NCBI GenBank assembly: GCA_964035575.1
Contig: OZ037897.1
Span: forward strand, 1,054,001 to 1,118,000
Length of the DNA: 64,000 nucleotides
Source of the DNA: Rhynchopus sp. YZ270_cl-10
Lineage: Eukaryota; Euglenozoa; Diplonemea; Diplonemida; Diplonemidae
Direction of reading: 5' to 3'
The notes under the pieces are model-generated. The model was given only the letters and a program-made list of their open reading frames with translations. It was not told where the DNA came from and ran no database searches. The translations under genes were made by a program, and so were the position numbers. The stretch's first letter is position 1, and the number at the start of each line of letters is the position of its first letter. This document shows, piece after piece, positions 47,482-57,637 of the stretch.

Positions 47482-50214
47482 ATGTTTGACGTACATCCTT
47501 TTAGCGACCGCTCGAGAGAACTAGACCTGGCAACGCATCTGATGGGGTGCAGTGCACAGGCTGTCGTGGAAGGCTCTGTGCCACCGTTGCCGTCGTCTGC
47601 GCCAAAAGGCTACTTCACGAGGCACCTGCCTGCAGTGTTTGCAGAATGCACGGAACAGCTTGCAGCCGTCAGCAAGGAGGGTGTGGTGGTACACGGTGTG
47701 GTGGAGAGCGTCTGGAAGGGGAGCACCCTCGAAGCAAAAGTGTCGGTGTGTTTGAAGCTCCGTGGCAGACGTCCGCAGGTGGACTACCCCTTTGTGCATG
47801 TCATCGCAAAGATGAATCATCCATGGTTCCCACACGGCAAAATCGTGTTGCTGGAGAATGTGGTTGGGTCTCACTTTATTGTGTCGGTGCTTGCCGATGA
47901 CGTAGAAGGTTTGGACGGCGCAAGCTACTTAGTTGGCACGCGGGCGAGCCTTCTGCTGATGGGGTCGATCCTGCCCAGCGAGCGCATGGTCGATGCCTGC
48001 AACCGATGCGCCATGGACGAAGCACTTCTCGGCACCCTCACTTCAGGGAAGCGTGCACACAGCGCAGAGGTGCTCACAACAGCAGACACGACGTACGCAG
48101 CGTCGCTCAACGCGGAGCAGAACAAAGCAATCCACCTCATGCGCACACCCGACAACGTCCTCTGTGTGGAGGGCCCCCCAGGCACAGGGAAGACCACAAC
48201 TGTGGTGGAGATGATACACCAGACGGAGCCGTCCCGACGGAAGAAGACTCTTGTGATGGGGCCAAGCAACAAGTCTGTGCACACGGATGCAGAGCGCTTC
48301 CTTCAGAAGTATGGGGCTAAGCATAGGCTGGCAATGGTGGGGGTGGTGGACAAGATACCAGAGTCCTTGCACTGTATCTCTGTTGAGAAAGTGGCAGAGT
48401 TGGTGAAGACGTGGGTGCGCGATGCGCGCCAGGCAGTCCATACTGAATGCTGGGGTTGGATGCGTGACCTGTGCACACAGTACAACAAAGACATCCTTCC
48501 CACGCTGCTGCGCATGATACCTTCGATGTATACCACACGGCGGTGCGTGCCGTCTTCGAGGTGGGGCTACCTGCCGGAACGCGCTGACCCCCAGGCACCC
48601 CGACCGCACGTGATTTCCCTTCTCGAAAACACCAGCACATTCTTGGCAAATGTGGACGTGGAGGGACGGTGCATCGCAGATTGCTCAATCCTCTTCAGCA
48701 CCCTCATCTCCTCAGGAAGAGGCATCGTACGCAAGCACCTGCTGATCGAAGACGACACATCCACACACGCACACACGCTGATCATTGACGAGGCAGGCCA
48801 GGCACTGGTGCCAGAGGCGCTGGTGGCGCTGTCGCTGCTGCCGCGCAAGTTGGTGGTGGTGGGCGACGTGCACCAGCTCCAGCCCTGTGTGGTGTCACCT
48901 GCTGCTGTGGAGCTGGGCTTTGAGGAGTCCTTCATGCAGAGTGTGCTGGACACGTCGGGCTGCAGGACCATGATGCTTGCGGAGCAGTACCGCATGCACA
49001 AGGACATCCAGTGTTTCCCGAGCAGGATGTTCTACGGGGGACGCCTGCGCACAGGTGCGTGTGTTGAGGAGAGCACGTGGCAGTACCCCGCTGGTGCGCC
49101 AGCCTACCTCCGTCCGTACGTGTTTGTGGATGTGCAGGGTGAGGAGTCGTCGCCTGGGGGCAGGAACAGCACGTCCCTATGCAACAAGGCAGAGGTGGCT
49201 GCGGTGTGCAGGGTGCTTGGCGAGCTGAAGACGTTGCAGGCAGGTGGGTGGCGCTGCAGTGTGGGTGTGATCACGATGTACAAAAGCCAAGCACGTCTGA
49301 TCATGGACCGTGCGGCCCAACTGCGGCTGCCTGATGTGCGTGTGAGCACTGTGGACAGCTTCCAAGGTGACGAATGCGACGTGATCCTCATCTCGATGGT
49401 GCGCTGCAACAAGGGTGCAAGAGTTGGGTTCCTGAACGACGCTCGGAGGATGAACGTTGCCCTGACACGTGCTAAGCACTCGCTCATTGTGTTTGGCAGT
49501 GCAGACACGTTGGGGCGCAGCAGCTGTTCGCACTGTTCGGAGCTTGTGTCTGATGCGAAAGCTCGTGGTGTTGTGATTGATGAACTGCCTCCGACACCAT
49601 TGCACACTTTGCTATCCTCCTCTGAGCTATATGATATCCTCTCCGCTAGTCTTTCTTTTTGCGGGGGTGGATCAAGTTTTTCAAGTTTACTGCCTCCGAC
49701 GCCGTCGCCGTCTGTGCTTGGTGGAGGTGTGCCACTGTTTCCTACTGCCGTGTCGCCACCCACACCGTCACCTTCTTGTGCTGCGACACCATCGCCACCT
49801 CCAGATGTTGCAGCACAAGAAGCTATTCCGAAGAAAGCTGCCGTAAAAAAGGCTCCTCAACGCGCGTGCAGGTCTGGGTCTCGGAAGAAAATTATTGCAA
49901 AAAAAGCTCTGGCTTCACCTGAATGCGAGGAAGCAAAGAAACACACGAGTAGGTCCGAGTCGAGGAAGAAAATTATGAAAATCTGGAAGAAATTTATTGC
50001 AAAAAAAGCTCTCGCTTCACCTAAACACGAGGAAGCAGAGAAACGCACGTACAGGTCCGGATCTCGGAAGGAAATTATTAAAATTGCGAAGAAATTGATT
50101 GCAAAAAAAGCCCTGAGTTTACCTGAACGCGAGGAAGCACAGCAAAGCACATGCACGTCTAGGAAAAGGAAAAGGGAAAGTCACTCTGCACCGCGTAAGA
50201 GGCGGAAACAGTAA
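47482..50214 (+). CDS. Superfamily 1B helicase, tandem copy 1 (UPF1/IGHMBP2-like)
   Basis: A 910-residue intronless gene from ATG 47482; the frame runs upstream but without good coding character. SF1B helicases unwind RNA or DNA 5' to 3' using ATP. The motifs are all present: I EGPPGTGKTTTV (~residue 229), Ia GPSNKS, II IIDEAGQAL (~434), III VVVGDVHQLQP, IV EQYRMHKDI, V VDSFQGDECDVI, VI VALTRAKHSLIVFG (~659). The N-terminal 200 residues form a separate domain of unknown fold. The C-terminal tail has a Pro/Ser-rich stretch, then three Lys-rich repeats (IAKKALASPE-type) and a basic end (RKRKRESHSAPRKRRKQ), probably nuclear localising. From 48780 to 49590 it is almost identical in DNA to copy 2. 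It resembles the Upf1/Ighmbp2/senataxin group without UPF1's zinc domain. Confidence 0.9.
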   Translation: MFDVHPFSDRSRELDLATHLMGCSAQAVVEGSVPPLPSSAPKGYFTRHLPAVFAECTEQLAAVSKEGVVVHGVVESVWKGSTLEAKVSVCLKLRGRRPQVDYPFVHVIAKMNHPWFPHGKIVLLENVVGSHFIVSVLADDVEGLDGASYLVGTRASLLLMGSILPSERMVDACNRCAMDEALLGTLTSGKRAHSAEVLTTADTTYAASLNAEQNKAIHLMRTPDNVLCVEGPPGTGKTTTVVEMIHQTEPSRRKKTLVMGPSNKSVHTDAERFLQKYGAKHRLAMVGVVDKIPESLHCISVEKVAELVKTWVRDARQAVHTECWGWMRDLCTQYNKDILPTLLRMIPSMYTTRRCVPSSRWGYLPERADPQAPRPHVISLLENTSTFLANVDVEGRCIADCSILFSTLISSGRGIVRKHLLIEDDTSTHAHTLIIDEAGQALVPEALVALSLLPRKLVVVGDVHQLQPCVVSPAAVELGFEESFMQSVLDTSGCRTMMLAEQYRMHKDIQCFPSRMFYGGRLRTGACVEESTWQYPAGAPAYLRPYVFVDVQGEESSPGGRNSTSLCNKAEVAAVCRVLGELKTLQAGGWRCSVGVITMYKSQARLIMDRAAQLRLPDVRVSTVDSFQGDECDVILISMVRCNKGARVGFLNDARRMNVALTRAKHSLIVFGSADTLGRSSCSHCSELVSDAKARGVVIDELPPTPLHTLLSSSELYDILSASLSFCGGGSSFSSLLPPTPSPSVLGGGVPLFPTAVSPPTPSPSCAATPSPPPDVAAQEAIPKKAAVKKAPQRACRSGSRKKIIAKKALASPECEEAKKHTSRSESRKKIMKIWKKFIAKKALASPKHEEAEKRTYRSGSRKEIIKIAKKLIAKKALSLPEREEAQQSTCTSRKRKRESHSAPRKRRKQ

Positions 50215-51475
50215 GAACATGGAAACGAGGAAGAGGAAGGGGAAGGGGAATGTGGCAGAGGAGGCGCTCTCTGAAGATGGTTAGGTGCCACTGATGTCTC
50301 GCCTGGTAGGGTTGCTTGTGCCGCGATACTACCTTACTTATTTTAAGAGTTTTTTTTTAGTGGTGCCACGACCATGACAGATTCCGCCGAGGCAACATTG
50401 AACAACAGATTAGTGGCAAAGGAAAGAAGAAAAAACATAGAACACCAAATCAAAATGACGAAGGAAGCCAGCTGTCCACCCCGGTGCTGTATCTTGAAAT
50501 AGCAAATGAGTGTTCTGTCACGCAATGCGCGGGAAGTCGAATAAATAAGTAAAGAGCCTTTTGGATGTTTAACAAAACTTCAACATTCGCACGACACCTG
50601 CAAGGAAGAGCAAAGGAGGTTATGTGCTGCAGTCAGGACATAAGAAGAGAAGTAGGAGTAGCAGAACACACGTCAGTATCAGCATCACTGCTGATATGCA
50701 GTGAATACGCTATCGGAAAGGAAAAAAAAGCGAAGATGAACATTGCACGAATTGTGGACACATGAGGCAACTGCACTACAGCCATTTGTTCAAAAAAAGA
50801 ATAGCAGACAAACTTGTTCAAACGGTTCCACCAGTTTTTCAAAAGTAATTGAATAGAAAATTGTAAATGTAAATAAAAAACAAAGTCGTTGTTCGAAGAC
50901 CATATAAGAAAGGACGGAAGACCAAGCACATAACGGTAGTGTGATCTGTGAACCATTTCAACCGCTCCCCACTTTTCCCGTTCCGCGAGTTTTTTTTTTT
51001 TAACCCCCCACGTTTTTTTAGAATCAAAAGAGTGTGCACATTAGATTTGTTTTTGTTTGATGCCGATGGACAACCGAGTCTGTACAATCAAAACAAAAAA
51101 CAACTGATGCCGATGGACAACATTGGAAGGCACCAGGCGCATGTTTCAAAAAAAAAAATCTTTGTTTTGTAATATATCACAAGACTTCCCCTCTTTCGTT
51201 ATCTATCACTACCCCGCTTTTTTAGACATTCATCTTCAGCACACTTACCTTAAGTGCACCCTTGGGTATCATCTCAAGGGAGTGCTGCACCTCTGCCTCT
51301 CCTCATTTCTGCTTTGTTGGCGCACTGCCCTGTGCACACCTGTGGCAATGTTCCCGCTCTCAGGAAGTACCCGTAAACCTGCTTTTCAAGAAAAAACACA
51401 CAAACTCAGTGCACACAGACACACCCTCCCCTCTGTGCTTCTTGGTGTGCCCTTTGTGGCTGCGTACCCCGAAAA
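50215..51475. other. Spacer between the helicase copies
   Basis: The first part continues similarity with the end of copy 2, including DNA that codes for its RG-rich tail. Words such as GCTGTATCTTGAAATAGCAA and GCGCGGGAAGTCGAATAAAT recur after copy 2 (about 54177 and 54252), so the 3' flank is duplicated too. 51225-51475 is the duplicated 5' flank. No gene seen. Confidence 0.6.
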
Positions 51476-53974
51476 ATGCCCAATCGTAAGGGGACCGGGG
51501 CCCCGCAGCGCAAGGGACACAGGAGCGACCGTTCGAGAGAAGTAGACCTGGCAACGCATCTGATGGGGTGCAGTGCACAGGGTGTCGTGGAAGGCTCTGT
51601 GCCACCGTTGCCGTCGTCTGCGCCAAAAGGCTACTTCACGAGGCACCTACCTGCAGTGTTTGCAGAATGCACGGAACAGCTTGCAGCCGTGAGCAAGGAG
51701 GGTGTGGTCGTACGCGGTGTCGTGGATCGGGTCTGGGAGGGGAAGACCGAAGCAAAAGTGTTGATGTGTTTGAAGCTCCGTGGCAGACGTCCGCAGGTGG
51801 ACTACCCCTTTGTGCATGTCATCGCAAAGATGAATCATGGGCGCTTCCCACAAGGCAAAATCGTGCTGTTAGAAAACGTGGTTGGGTCTGACTTCATTGT
51901 GTCCGTGCGTGCAGATGACGTAGAAGGTGTGAAGGGCGCAAGGCGCAGCTTTCTTGAAAAGCGGGTGAGCCTTCTGCTGATGGGGTCGATCCTGCCCAGC
52001 GAGCGCATGGTCGATGCCTGCAACAGAGGTGCCATGGACGAAGCACTTCTCGGCACCCTCACTTCAGGGAAGCGTGCACACTGCGCAGAAGTGACAGGAG
52101 AGTCATTAGACACACCTGGCGCGTCTGTCTCTGTCTCAGGAACAGTGGTGTTGGGGACAACCGATGCGTCCGTGGTGGGCACGGGTACGTTGGCCTCCGG
52201 AACAACAGGTCCGTCTGCAGAGTGCGCAGAGGTGCTCACAACAGCAGACACGACGTACGCAGCGTCGCTCAACGCGGAGCAGAACAAAGCAATCCACCTC
52301 ATGCGCGCACCCGACAACGTCCTCTGTGTGGAGGGCCCCCCAGGCACAGGGAAGACCACAACTGTGGTGGAGATGATACACCAGACGGAGCCGTCCCCAA
52401 GGAAGAAGACTCTTGTGATGGGGCCAAGCAACAAGTCTGTGCACACGGATGCAGAGCGCTTCCTTCAGAAGTATGGGGCTAAGTATGAGCAGGATGGGTT
52501 GTCAATGGCAATGGTGGGGGTGGTGGACAAGATACCAGAGTCCTTGCACTGCATGTCTGTTGAGAAAGTGTCGGAGTTGGTGAAGACGTGGGGGCGCGAT
52601 GCGGGCCGGGCAGTCGATAGGGCAACGGGCGAAGACGCAACGACAACTGTCGTGGAGTTGCGTCGCCTGTGCACACAGTACAACGAAGACATCCTTCCCA
52701 CACTGCAGCGCATGATGCCTTCGATGCGTGGCAAACTGCCGGCACGCGTTCCTGAGACATCCCGAGCGAACATGATTTCCCTTCTCAAAAAGATGAGCAC
52801 GTTCGTGGCAAATGTGGACGTGGAGGGACGGTGCATCGCAGATTGCTCAATCCTCTTCAGCACCCTCATCTCCTCAGGAAGGGGCATCGTACGCAAGCAC
52901 CTGGACACAAAGGACACAGACGCACACACGCTGATCATTGACGAAGCAGGCCAAGCACTGGTGCCAGAGGCGCTGGTGGCGCTGTCGCTGCTGCCGCGCA
53001 AGTTGGTTGTGGTGGGCGACGTGCACCAGCTCCAGCCCTGTGTGGTGTCACCTGCTGCTGTGGAGCTGGGCTTTGAGGAGTCCTTCATGCAGAGTGTGCT
53101 GGACACGTCGGGCTGCAGGACCATGATGCTTGCGGAGCAGTACCGCATGCACAAGGACATCCAGTGTTTCCCGAGCAGGATGTTCTACGGGGGACGCCTG
53201 CGCACAGGTGCGTGTGTTGAGGAGAGCACGTGGCAGTACCCCGCTGGTGCGCCAGCCTACCTCCGTCCGTACGTGTTTGTGGATGTGCAGGGTGAGGAGT
53301 CGTCGCCTGGGGGCAGGAACAGCACGTCCCTATGCAACAAGGCAGAGGTGGCTGCGGTGTGCAGGGTGCTTGGCGAGCTGAAGACGTTGCAGGCAGGTGG
53401 GTGGCGCTGCAGTGTGGGTGTGATCACGATGTACAAAAGCCAAGCACGTCTGATCATGGACCGTGCGGCCCAACTGCGGCTGCCTGATGTGCGTGTGAGC
53501 ACTGTGGACAGCTTCCAAGGTGACGAATGCGACGTGATCCTCATCTCGATGGTGCGCTGCAACAAGGGTGCAAGAGTTGGGTTCCTGAGCGACGCTCGGA
53601 GGATGAACGTTGCCCTGACACGTGCTAAGCACTCGCTCATTGTGTTTGGCAGTGCAGACACGTTGGGGCGCAGCAGCTGTTCGCACTGTTCGGAGCTTGT
53701 GTCTGATGCGAAAGCTCGTGGTGTTGTGATTGATGAACTGCCTCCAGATGTCGCAGCACAAGAAGCTATTCCGAAGAAAGCTGCCCTGACTTCACCTGAA
53801 CACGATGAAGCAGAGCAAAGCACGTCTGCGTCCGGGTCCAAAGGAAAAGCCACTATGAAGGAAGTTGTCCAACAGAAGTGTAACGTGTACGGAAGCGGCA
53901 GAGGTGGCAACAGTAAGAGCACAGAAACAGGAAGAGGAAGGGGAAGGGGAAGGGGCAGAGGGGGCACTGTCTGA
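51476..53974 (+). CDS. Superfamily 1B helicase, tandem copy 2
   Basis: An 832-residue intronless gene from ATG 51476, the same family as copy 1 with all seven motifs intact (motif I at ~residue 284, II ~487, VI ~712). The start differs (MPNRKGTGAPQRKGHRSDRS). It has an extra ~46-residue Ser/Thr/Gly/Val segment before motif I (52083-52230), bounded by direct repeats of TGCGCAGA(A/G)GTG. Residues around 375-430 differ most from copy 1, while the helicase core from about 52930 to 53740 is almost identical at the DNA level. The C-terminus lacks the Lys-rich repeats and ends in an Arg-Gly run (GRGRGRGRGGTV), a typical RNA-binding tail. In copy 1 the matching DNA lies beyond the stop. Confidence 0.9.
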   Translation: MPNRKGTGAPQRKGHRSDRSREVDLATHLMGCSAQGVVEGSVPPLPSSAPKGYFTRHLPAVFAECTEQLAAVSKEGVVVRGVVDRVWEGKTEAKVLMCLKLRGRRPQVDYPFVHVIAKMNHGRFPQGKIVLLENVVGSDFIVSVRADDVEGVKGARRSFLEKRVSLLLMGSILPSERMVDACNRGAMDEALLGTLTSGKRAHCAEVTGESLDTPGASVSVSGTVVLGTTDASVVGTGTLASGTTGPSAECAEVLTTADTTYAASLNAEQNKAIHLMRAPDNVLCVEGPPGTGKTTTVVEMIHQTEPSPRKKTLVMGPSNKSVHTDAERFLQKYGAKYEQDGLSMAMVGVVDKIPESLHCMSVEKVSELVKTWGRDAGRAVDRATGEDATTTVVELRRLCTQYNEDILPTLQRMMPSMRGKLPARVPETSRANMISLLKKMSTFVANVDVEGRCIADCSILFSTLISSGRGIVRKHLDTKDTDAHTLIIDEAGQALVPEALVALSLLPRKLVVVGDVHQLQPCVVSPAAVELGFEESFMQSVLDTSGCRTMMLAEQYRMHKDIQCFPSRMFYGGRLRTGACVEESTWQYPAGAPAYLRPYVFVDVQGEESSPGGRNSTSLCNKAEVAAVCRVLGELKTLQAGGWRCSVGVITMYKSQARLIMDRAAQLRLPDVRVSTVDSFQGDECDVILISMVRCNKGARVGFLSDARRMNVALTRAKHSLIVFGSADTLGRSSCSHCSELVSDAKARGVVIDELPPDVAAQEAIPKKAALTSPEHDEAEQSTSASGSKGKATMKEVVQQKCNVYGSGRGGNSKSTETGRGRGRGRGRGGTV

Positions 53975-55413
53975 AGATGGCCAGGTGCATGTGTTATTAT
54001 TATTGTTGAATTTTTGGTGCTCTGCAAATAAGCTGTACCTTGACCTGTAATACAAGCAAGAGGGTGACACCATCCCGAACAACTGCCTCGACGGAAGAGG
54101 CGGCCACATTTCAAACCCAACGTATTCTCACATGATTAGTAACGAAAATGATGAAGGAAGCCAGCTGTAAACCCAGTGCTGTATCTTGAAATAGCAATGC
54201 AAATGAGTGTTCTGTGCACTGAAAGAAGGAAAGCCAACGATATCACCTAATGCGCGGGAAGTCGAATAAATAAGTAAAGAACCTTTGGATGTTGTACAGT
54301 AAGCAGCACAATCGTAAACTTGAAAAGAAATCTGAACACACCACGAAATTAATTGAAAACAAATATTCACCCCTACAAAACACCCTTTTTTTGCTGTGAC
54401 ACGTACCTATCCCCTCTGCACTCCCACTTTTTGATTTAAGTTTTGCAGAACAGAAAACCGCAGAAAAATTCAACATTCGCACGACACCTGCAAGAAGAGC
54501 AAAGGAGGTTATGTGCCGCAGGAAATACGAAGAGAGTTCATGCAGTGAATGACCGGAAAGAGAAAAAGCGAAGGTGAACATTTGCCCGTATTGCGGAAAC
54601 ACGAGGCAACACACTCCTACAGAAATGTTTTCAAAACAAATCCAATACAAAAATAAACAAACAAACCGAGAGTTCAAATAGTTCCAGCAATTTATGAGAA
54701 GTATGAGAAGTAATTGAATAGAAATTTGTAAAAAAAAAGAAACATTTATGTAGTCATTCGACATGCGAAGGCACTTATCTGAAAAGGACGGAAGCCCAGT
54801 ACACAAAGGAAAGTAAAGCCCTAGGGGGCTCTTAGGAACGGGGGGAAAACGGGAAAAAAAAAATCTGCACCAACACCACTTTTCTTGTTGTACGTAGCGG
54901 GGTTCACCACTCAATGCGGTGGTGGACAGCTTCGTTTCCTTGAGAAGACCACCGGACATGCCCTCTCAGTCAGACCAGGAGGCTCCACTGCTGATGCATG
55001 TGGGTACTAGCACCCGACCTGAACATGAGGCGTCTGTCTTGCGAATCTGTCTTTTTTGCATTTTCTGCATTTGTTTTTTCCAAAAAAAAAAAAAAAACGT
55101 TGTGAAAAAACCACCCAATCTTCCCAAATTTGTTTTATCATGTAGCAGGACTTCCTCCCCCGTCTTCCTTCACAGCACGCCACTCCCCCTAGAGCATTCT
55201 TACCAGCAGTTTCAGGGTTTTCCCTCTTTTATTCTCTGCCTTTCAACACACCACATCACACCATACGGGCCATATTTATTCTGCGTAAGAATTACCCTCA
55301 CTAGGCATCCGCCACACACCACTTCATAGCAACGTTATAGTTCGTTCAGACCTTGCCCGTTTTAAGTCATCAAACAACACACCACAACCCTTCCACAGAA
55401 CACACACCCAACT
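53975..55413. other. Intergenic, duplicated 3' flank then unique DNA
   Basis: The first ~900 bp resembles the 3' flank of helicase copy 1. About 54900-55330 has open frames but no domain or good codon bias. No gene seen. Confidence 0.5.
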
Positions 55414-56503
55414 ATGTCCGAGCCCGCCCCCAAGCGCAGCCGGATCCTGCAGCGTGCAGACGCCTTCATGGCCTCAGGCGAGTACTACGAGGCACACATG
55501 CTGTACAAAGGACAGCTCCTGCGTGGCGGGCGCGAACAGGCCCTTGGTGGAGTGGTCAGCCTTCTGCGTGCAGGCCAGGGCACGCTGGCAGGCAGCCTTG
55601 CCGCAGAGATCTGCGAGCGGCACGGCCCCTCGGCGCTTACATCCGTCTCCCTGAGGGACCTCCCGACCAGCATCGTTGGTTGCTACCTGCGTGAGGTGAT
55701 GGAGGCAGCACCTAAGGCACCGTCGCCGACGCAGGAAGACAAGGATGTGCTCTCCGGGCTGCATGCGGAGCTGTGTGGGGTCTACATTGAAGAGAGGGAC
55801 TTTGGCAAGGCGCAGGCGCATTGTGTGCTTGCAGGGAGTGCAGAGGCGGCAGTGCGGTTGCTGCGTGTGTGGGGGGCTGAAGGGGGGGCAGGTGAGTGTG
55901 CGCTGCTGCACCTGAGGCTGTACTTCCTCCTGCTCCTGCACGGTGCGCACGCAGCTGCCGCGGCTGTTGCAGCTGCGGCCGCAAACACCCCCGCCCGTGT
56001 AGTGTCTCTCATCAACAAAACCCTAGAATGCGGGTCAGCCGCACAGTACGAAGCACTCCTGCAGAACCCTGCTGTGGCAGGATTCCTGGCTGTGGATCCG
56101 TTCTTTGCGAAGGCGGTGGAGAAGGTATGTTTTTTTTTTCCCCTTTTGAAAAAATTCGCTTCTGGGCTGACTGTCGACAAAAAATATATGAAAAACAACC
56201 TAATTTAGGTCGCTTTCCGCCTATCAATCTTAGTACAAAACGGCTTTTCAGACGTTCAAAAGGATTGTCGAGACAGCAAAAAAAGTCAATTTTAAAACCA
56301 AATACACACAGGTGGCAACATTGTATCTCAGCGGTGGGATGTACGCAGCAGTTGCAGCCGAGGGGTTGAAGACACCTGAGCTGGTGTCAAGCAAACAGGC
56401 GGCAGCAGCAGCAGCAGCAGCCACACCACCAGCCCCCGCCGTCCCAGCAGCAGCGCCTTCTGCAAGCGGGCCCCATACCATGGGTGACCAAGACCTGGAC
56501 TGA
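55414..56503 (+). CDS. GET4: Get4 homologue, tail-anchored protein insertion pathway
   Basis: Get4 bridges Get5/Ubl4A and the ATPase Get3, handing tail-anchored proteins toward the ER membrane. Two exons, 55414-56124 and 56312-56503, join in phase (300 residues, near the usual length). The N-terminal helical repeat carries the family hallmark GEYYEAHMLYKGQLLRGGRE. Later helices include AELCGVYIEERDFGKAQ and LHLRLYFLLLLHGAHAAAA. The splice gives AVDPFFAKAVEKVATLYLSG, which fits the end of the Get4 fold. An alternative acceptor at 56252 would insert 20 residues in frame. The tail is Ala/Pro-rich and low in complexity (poly-Ala run), then acidic. Assignment rests on the first helices and overall layout. 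Confidence 0.75.
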
Positions 56504-56619
56504 GAACGGTGCTGGGGGTGTGGGTCACTCAAAAGGGGAGCACAAAATGCCTGGACAGGGAGAGCGTCCACACTCCTTCCTAACACGTGGACGCTTACGT
56601 TGTTGTGCAAAAGCAACAC

Positions 56620-57239
56620 TCAGTTTTTGTCTCTCCTTAACCGCGGGGGGGTGGGATGGGATGGGTAAACATTTGTGAGACGCTTTTTGTCTGATTTAGC
56701 TTGATTTAGATTAAAAGGGGCCAAAGCGCTCGTCTTGGAGATAGCAATTTTCACATGAAAACAGTGGGTCTTTTTTTTTCTTGGTACAAAAACCACAATC
56801 GAAAATAAGCGGACTACCCTATGAAAAGAGTACATTGATTTCTCATACTTTGTCTTCCTCTGTGGACGGGGGGGCGCAGGGTTGTTTGTATTGGAATCGA
56901 TGGACCGTGGGGTGAAATGTACAGTCAGGCGCTCCCGTTCGTTGTCCCTCGCTGCGTCTTGCGCTCTCCTCTGCAAGCGCTTCAGCAGCAACAGTGTTCG
57001 CGGTGGCAGGGGGAGGTAGGTACTTCAGGGGAGTGAGGCAGCTCGGCGTCGCCCTCCCTCACGATGGAGACAAAACGCTCTTTCCCCGAATTCTTGCGGA
57101 AGACTCCAAAGGAGCGAAGCTGCATGATGTCTCCCATGGACAATGGGGACGGAAAGCAATCCATCACCGACCCGTCCGCGTTCTTTGGACGAGATGTGGT
57201 GCGATACTCTGCCTCGTTCAGCACCGCCAAGAGCCTCAT
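56620..57239 (-). CDS. Uncharacterised minus-strand gene
   Basis: Exon 57239-57024 (ATG 57239) joins in phase to 56970-56620 across a 53-base GT-AG intron (GTACCT donor, TTGCAG acceptor), giving 188 residues. The first exon reads VMDCFPSPLSMGDIMQLRSF and FVSIVREGDAELPH. The second is basic (RRAQDAARDNERERLTVHF) with a hydrophobic stretch near VVRLFSIVVFVP. Third positions are GC-rich, like host genes. Another coding-like minus frame, 57484-57250 (MEEALEDLGSRSFRMSRDV), may be an upstream exon; I could not find a convincing splice to join it. It is convergent with Get4 and divergent from TRAPPC12. No family recognised. Confidence 0.45.
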
Positions 57240-57637
57240 CCTTCCAGTCGTCCCCGTACCATGCTAATGCAGCGCGATGCTCCACCCCAAAATCTTCCTG
57301 TTCCCCCGGAAGTCCTCCAACGTCCGGACGCATAGCGCCCCAGTGACGGCAACGTGCTCCCCAGAGCCCTTTTCGCGGCGTCCGAAGAATCCGCAACGAT
57401 GTCGGCAACATCCCTCGACATCCGGAACGAACGTGACCCCAGGTCCTCAAGCGCTTCCTCCATCGTTTGGGATGACTCCATCATCCCCCTGTGCCATCAT
57501 GTGGTCATGAGGCACAATACGCCACAATTACAACACAATTTCTAGGCCCAAAACGATAGAAAAAACAAAAAAAAACACCCCAAAAAACAGCGCCATTCCC
57601 AGAAACATAACGTACCCACACCCCCTCCCCACACACC

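Noticed and set aside
47024-47482. Upstream extension of helicase copy 1 to a GTG codon at 47419
   Set aside because: The extension is Pro/Ser-rich, differs from copy 2 in frame, and ATG 47482 gives an N-terminus matching copy 2 (RSRELDLATHLMGC).
53257-54120. Long minus-strand frame opposite helicase copy 2
   Set aside because: It mirrors the helicase coding strand and the same shadow occurs opposite copy 1.
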